In this document: in pieces, positions 9,008 through 10,439 of the stretch
How the letters are laid out: each line of letters starts with the position of its first letter
How positions within the stretch are numbered: position 1 is the first letter of the stretch
DNA from: Bolinopsis microptera
Lineage: Eukaryota; Ctenophora; Tentaculata; Lobata; Bolinopsidae
NCBI RefSeq assembly: GCF_026151205.1
Contig: NW_026971986.1
Location: 1 to 10,439 of the forward strand
Length of the DNA: 10,439 bases
Direction of reading: 5' to 3'
The notes under the pieces: generated by a model
The model's database searches: none
Told to the model about the DNA's origin: nothing
What the model saw: the letters and a program-made list of their open reading frames with translations, nothing else
Translations under genes and position numbers: made by a program

Positions 9008-10286
9008 GAAAACCCCAATATGTTCATTTATATGCAAGCCCCTCTTGATTTGTAATAGTCGGTTTTTCCGGACCTATGATCAGGGAAAATGTGGTGCCTA
9101 AAAATGACTTAATTATCCACGAGAAAGAACTGTTTATGAGACTATTGTTTAAGATTACTATTGGATACGTGAGGGCACTCCGAATAGAATTGCTCACCTA
9201 ATGCGGGTTTGACTCAGCGGGAAAAATTACTCCTACCCTTTTTAACTGCGGCCCAGGGGGAAATCCGGCCGAAGCCGGGGTTACACTAGTAATATTATAA
9301 TCTTACGGTATGGGTTTATAATTTGTTGCCATTTTACTGAAAAATTTAATTCTGTTTTTCTGCACTGACCATCAAACTATCATATCAAGCAGTTAAAAGG
9401 GGTACCCCTTTCCCAAAAGTGGTTTATTAAACCCAATAATAATGTTCAGGGTTTACAAGTGTAAACTACAGCAGCTAACGCGGACCCCACTAACTATTTC
9501 TTCCCAAAAACAATGGTGGTGCCTTATGTCCAGCTGTAATATTATATCTTCCTACTCTGTATTCTACGAACATTCTAGTTCACTTTTCCTGGCACTCACT
9601 TGTGGTCACTCCCTTCACTTTGCTGTGAGTTATTTTATTTTTTTAATAACTTATAATCCGAAAGTTTCCCACCCCTACGAAAACACCAACCACCCAAACG
9701 GGGGAAGATTAGATAAGAAAATTATAGTTAAAATTTAAAATACGAAAATAGAGGGGAAAGTCCATTTATTCACTTAAAAAATTTCAAAATCGGAGAATAC
9801 CGGTCCCAAAGCGCAATAACCCCTTAATCTTTTAAATATCCTCATTTTGGATTTTTTGATGTAAATTATTGAAATTTTAAAGGCGGCGAATTACTGTTCA
9901 CAGGAAGCGACAGTCACTGAACATCTTTTGCTTCAAGGTAAAATCTGCCAAACGTAATTACATTGGTAATTTTGGCTTTTATCTAAAGTTGTGTTTAGGA
10001 GCAGATGAGGGACTTAATTTAATAAACTGCCCCTTGTTAACTAGGTGAATTAAATATGGTAATTACTAGGGGGAACTATAGTAAAGAGATACTAATCTTT
10101 CCTCTTTCTACAATATAAATTTCATCTCTTGTTAAATTTGTTAACTTGTTTAAAATCATATTAAAAGTCCCATAACCCCCCTCAGACTATTCTCACGGTC
10201 AGACAGCACTAATAATCTCCAGCCCGGAAATTGTTAGAAATCCCCCCGCCCAAAAACCTGAGATACACCGATCCCGAAATTTAATC
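9008..10286. other. Normal-complexity AT-rich DNA, no supported gene
   Basis: From here the sequence looks ordinary: mixed words, few runs above six, moderate AT-richness. One open frame of 98 codons starts with ATG at 9442 and ends at 9738. Its peptide is of normal composition with a hydrophobic middle part (around residues 40-70, including SLFLALTCG and SYFIFLITY) that could span a membrane. It matches no family I know, has no supporting signal around it, and its length is not exceptional for chance. A short inverted pair (ggggtacccc at 9399-9408) is a perfect 10-bp palindrome. I see no RNA gene or mobile-element ends. Confidence 0.5.
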
Positions 10287-10439
10287 CCTTACATCAGCTT
10301 CTCTCCCCGTCAGTCCCTTAAGAATCTGAAATCATCAAAACCTTAAAATCAGCTTTCTCCCCTCCCCAGGGCCTTGAATTGATCAAACATCCTTAAAAAA
10401 ACAGCTTCCCCCTCCGTCCCCGTCCCCCTTAAAGAAAAC
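10287..10439 (+). repeat. ~50-bp minisatellite, three units, truncated by the window end
   Basis: Three consecutive units each begin with cctta followed by A/C-rich bases and cagc(t)t, then a C/T-rich stretch (ctctccccgt, tctcccctcc, ccccctccgt), then a purine-rich tail (for example gaatctgaaatcatc, ttgaattgatcaaac). Units run 10287-10340 (54 nt), 10341-10390 (50 nt) and 10391-10439 (49 nt, cut by the edge). The alternation of an A/G-rich half and a C/T-rich half is preserved in all three. Earlier sequence (10215-10286) has a vaguely similar C-rich/A-rich alternation but cannot be aligned with confidence. This is typical of a eukaryotic minisatellite; the array probably continues beyond the window. 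Confidence 0.6.

Noticed and set aside
9442-9738. 98-codon open frame on the plus strand with a hydrophobic middle segment
   Set aside because: It is the most natural-looking peptide in the window and lies in the cleaner sequence, but it has no recognisable domain, no supporting start or splice context, and a length compatible with chance. It is mentioned in the region entry only.
1-10439. CRISPR array, toxin-antitoxin, phage or other prokaryotic system
   Set aside because: There are no short regularly spaced identical repeats, no gene clusters and no ribosome-binding sites. The two tandem repeats are diverged, lack unique spacers and look eukaryotic.

Overview
No gene, RNA gene, mobile element or defence/metabolic system can be supported in this window. 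The sequence looks like eukaryotic non-coding DNA. There are no long ORFs, no gene density, no ribosome-binding-site/operon layout, and there are tandem repeats and long mononucleotide tracts. Much of it (about 1-9007) also looks like poorly base-called sequence. Blocks of pure A, T, G and C follow one another, with runs of 9-12 identical C or G at many points. The organism cannot be named from what is visible.

Layout. 1-1580 is AT-rich, with A/T runs broken by C runs and no gene. 1581-3900 is strongly C/T-rich on the plus strand and has higher complexity. It holds a 33-nt C tract and a 28-nt pure pyrimidine tract. Short ORFs here lie on both strands, are broken, and match no family I recognise. 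3901-5400 is AT-rich with a few short hairpins and a T-free GC block. From about 5450 the long runs switch from C to G. 6160-6685 holds three diverged head-to-tail copies of a roughly 175-bp unit, the clearest structure in the window. 6686-9007 is the most homopolymer-dominated part, but parts of the same unit seem to recur in it, at 6859, 7045, 7868, 8360 and 8820. At 9007, just after a run of 12 C, the texture changes sharply to ordinary AT-rich sequence of normal complexity. The window ends inside a second tandem repeat of about 50 bp (10287-10439, three units, running off the edge).

No functional cooperation between genes can be described. The most useful observations are the two tandem repeats, the texture change at 9007, the C-to-G switch in long runs, and the warning that ORF-based annotation here is unsafe.
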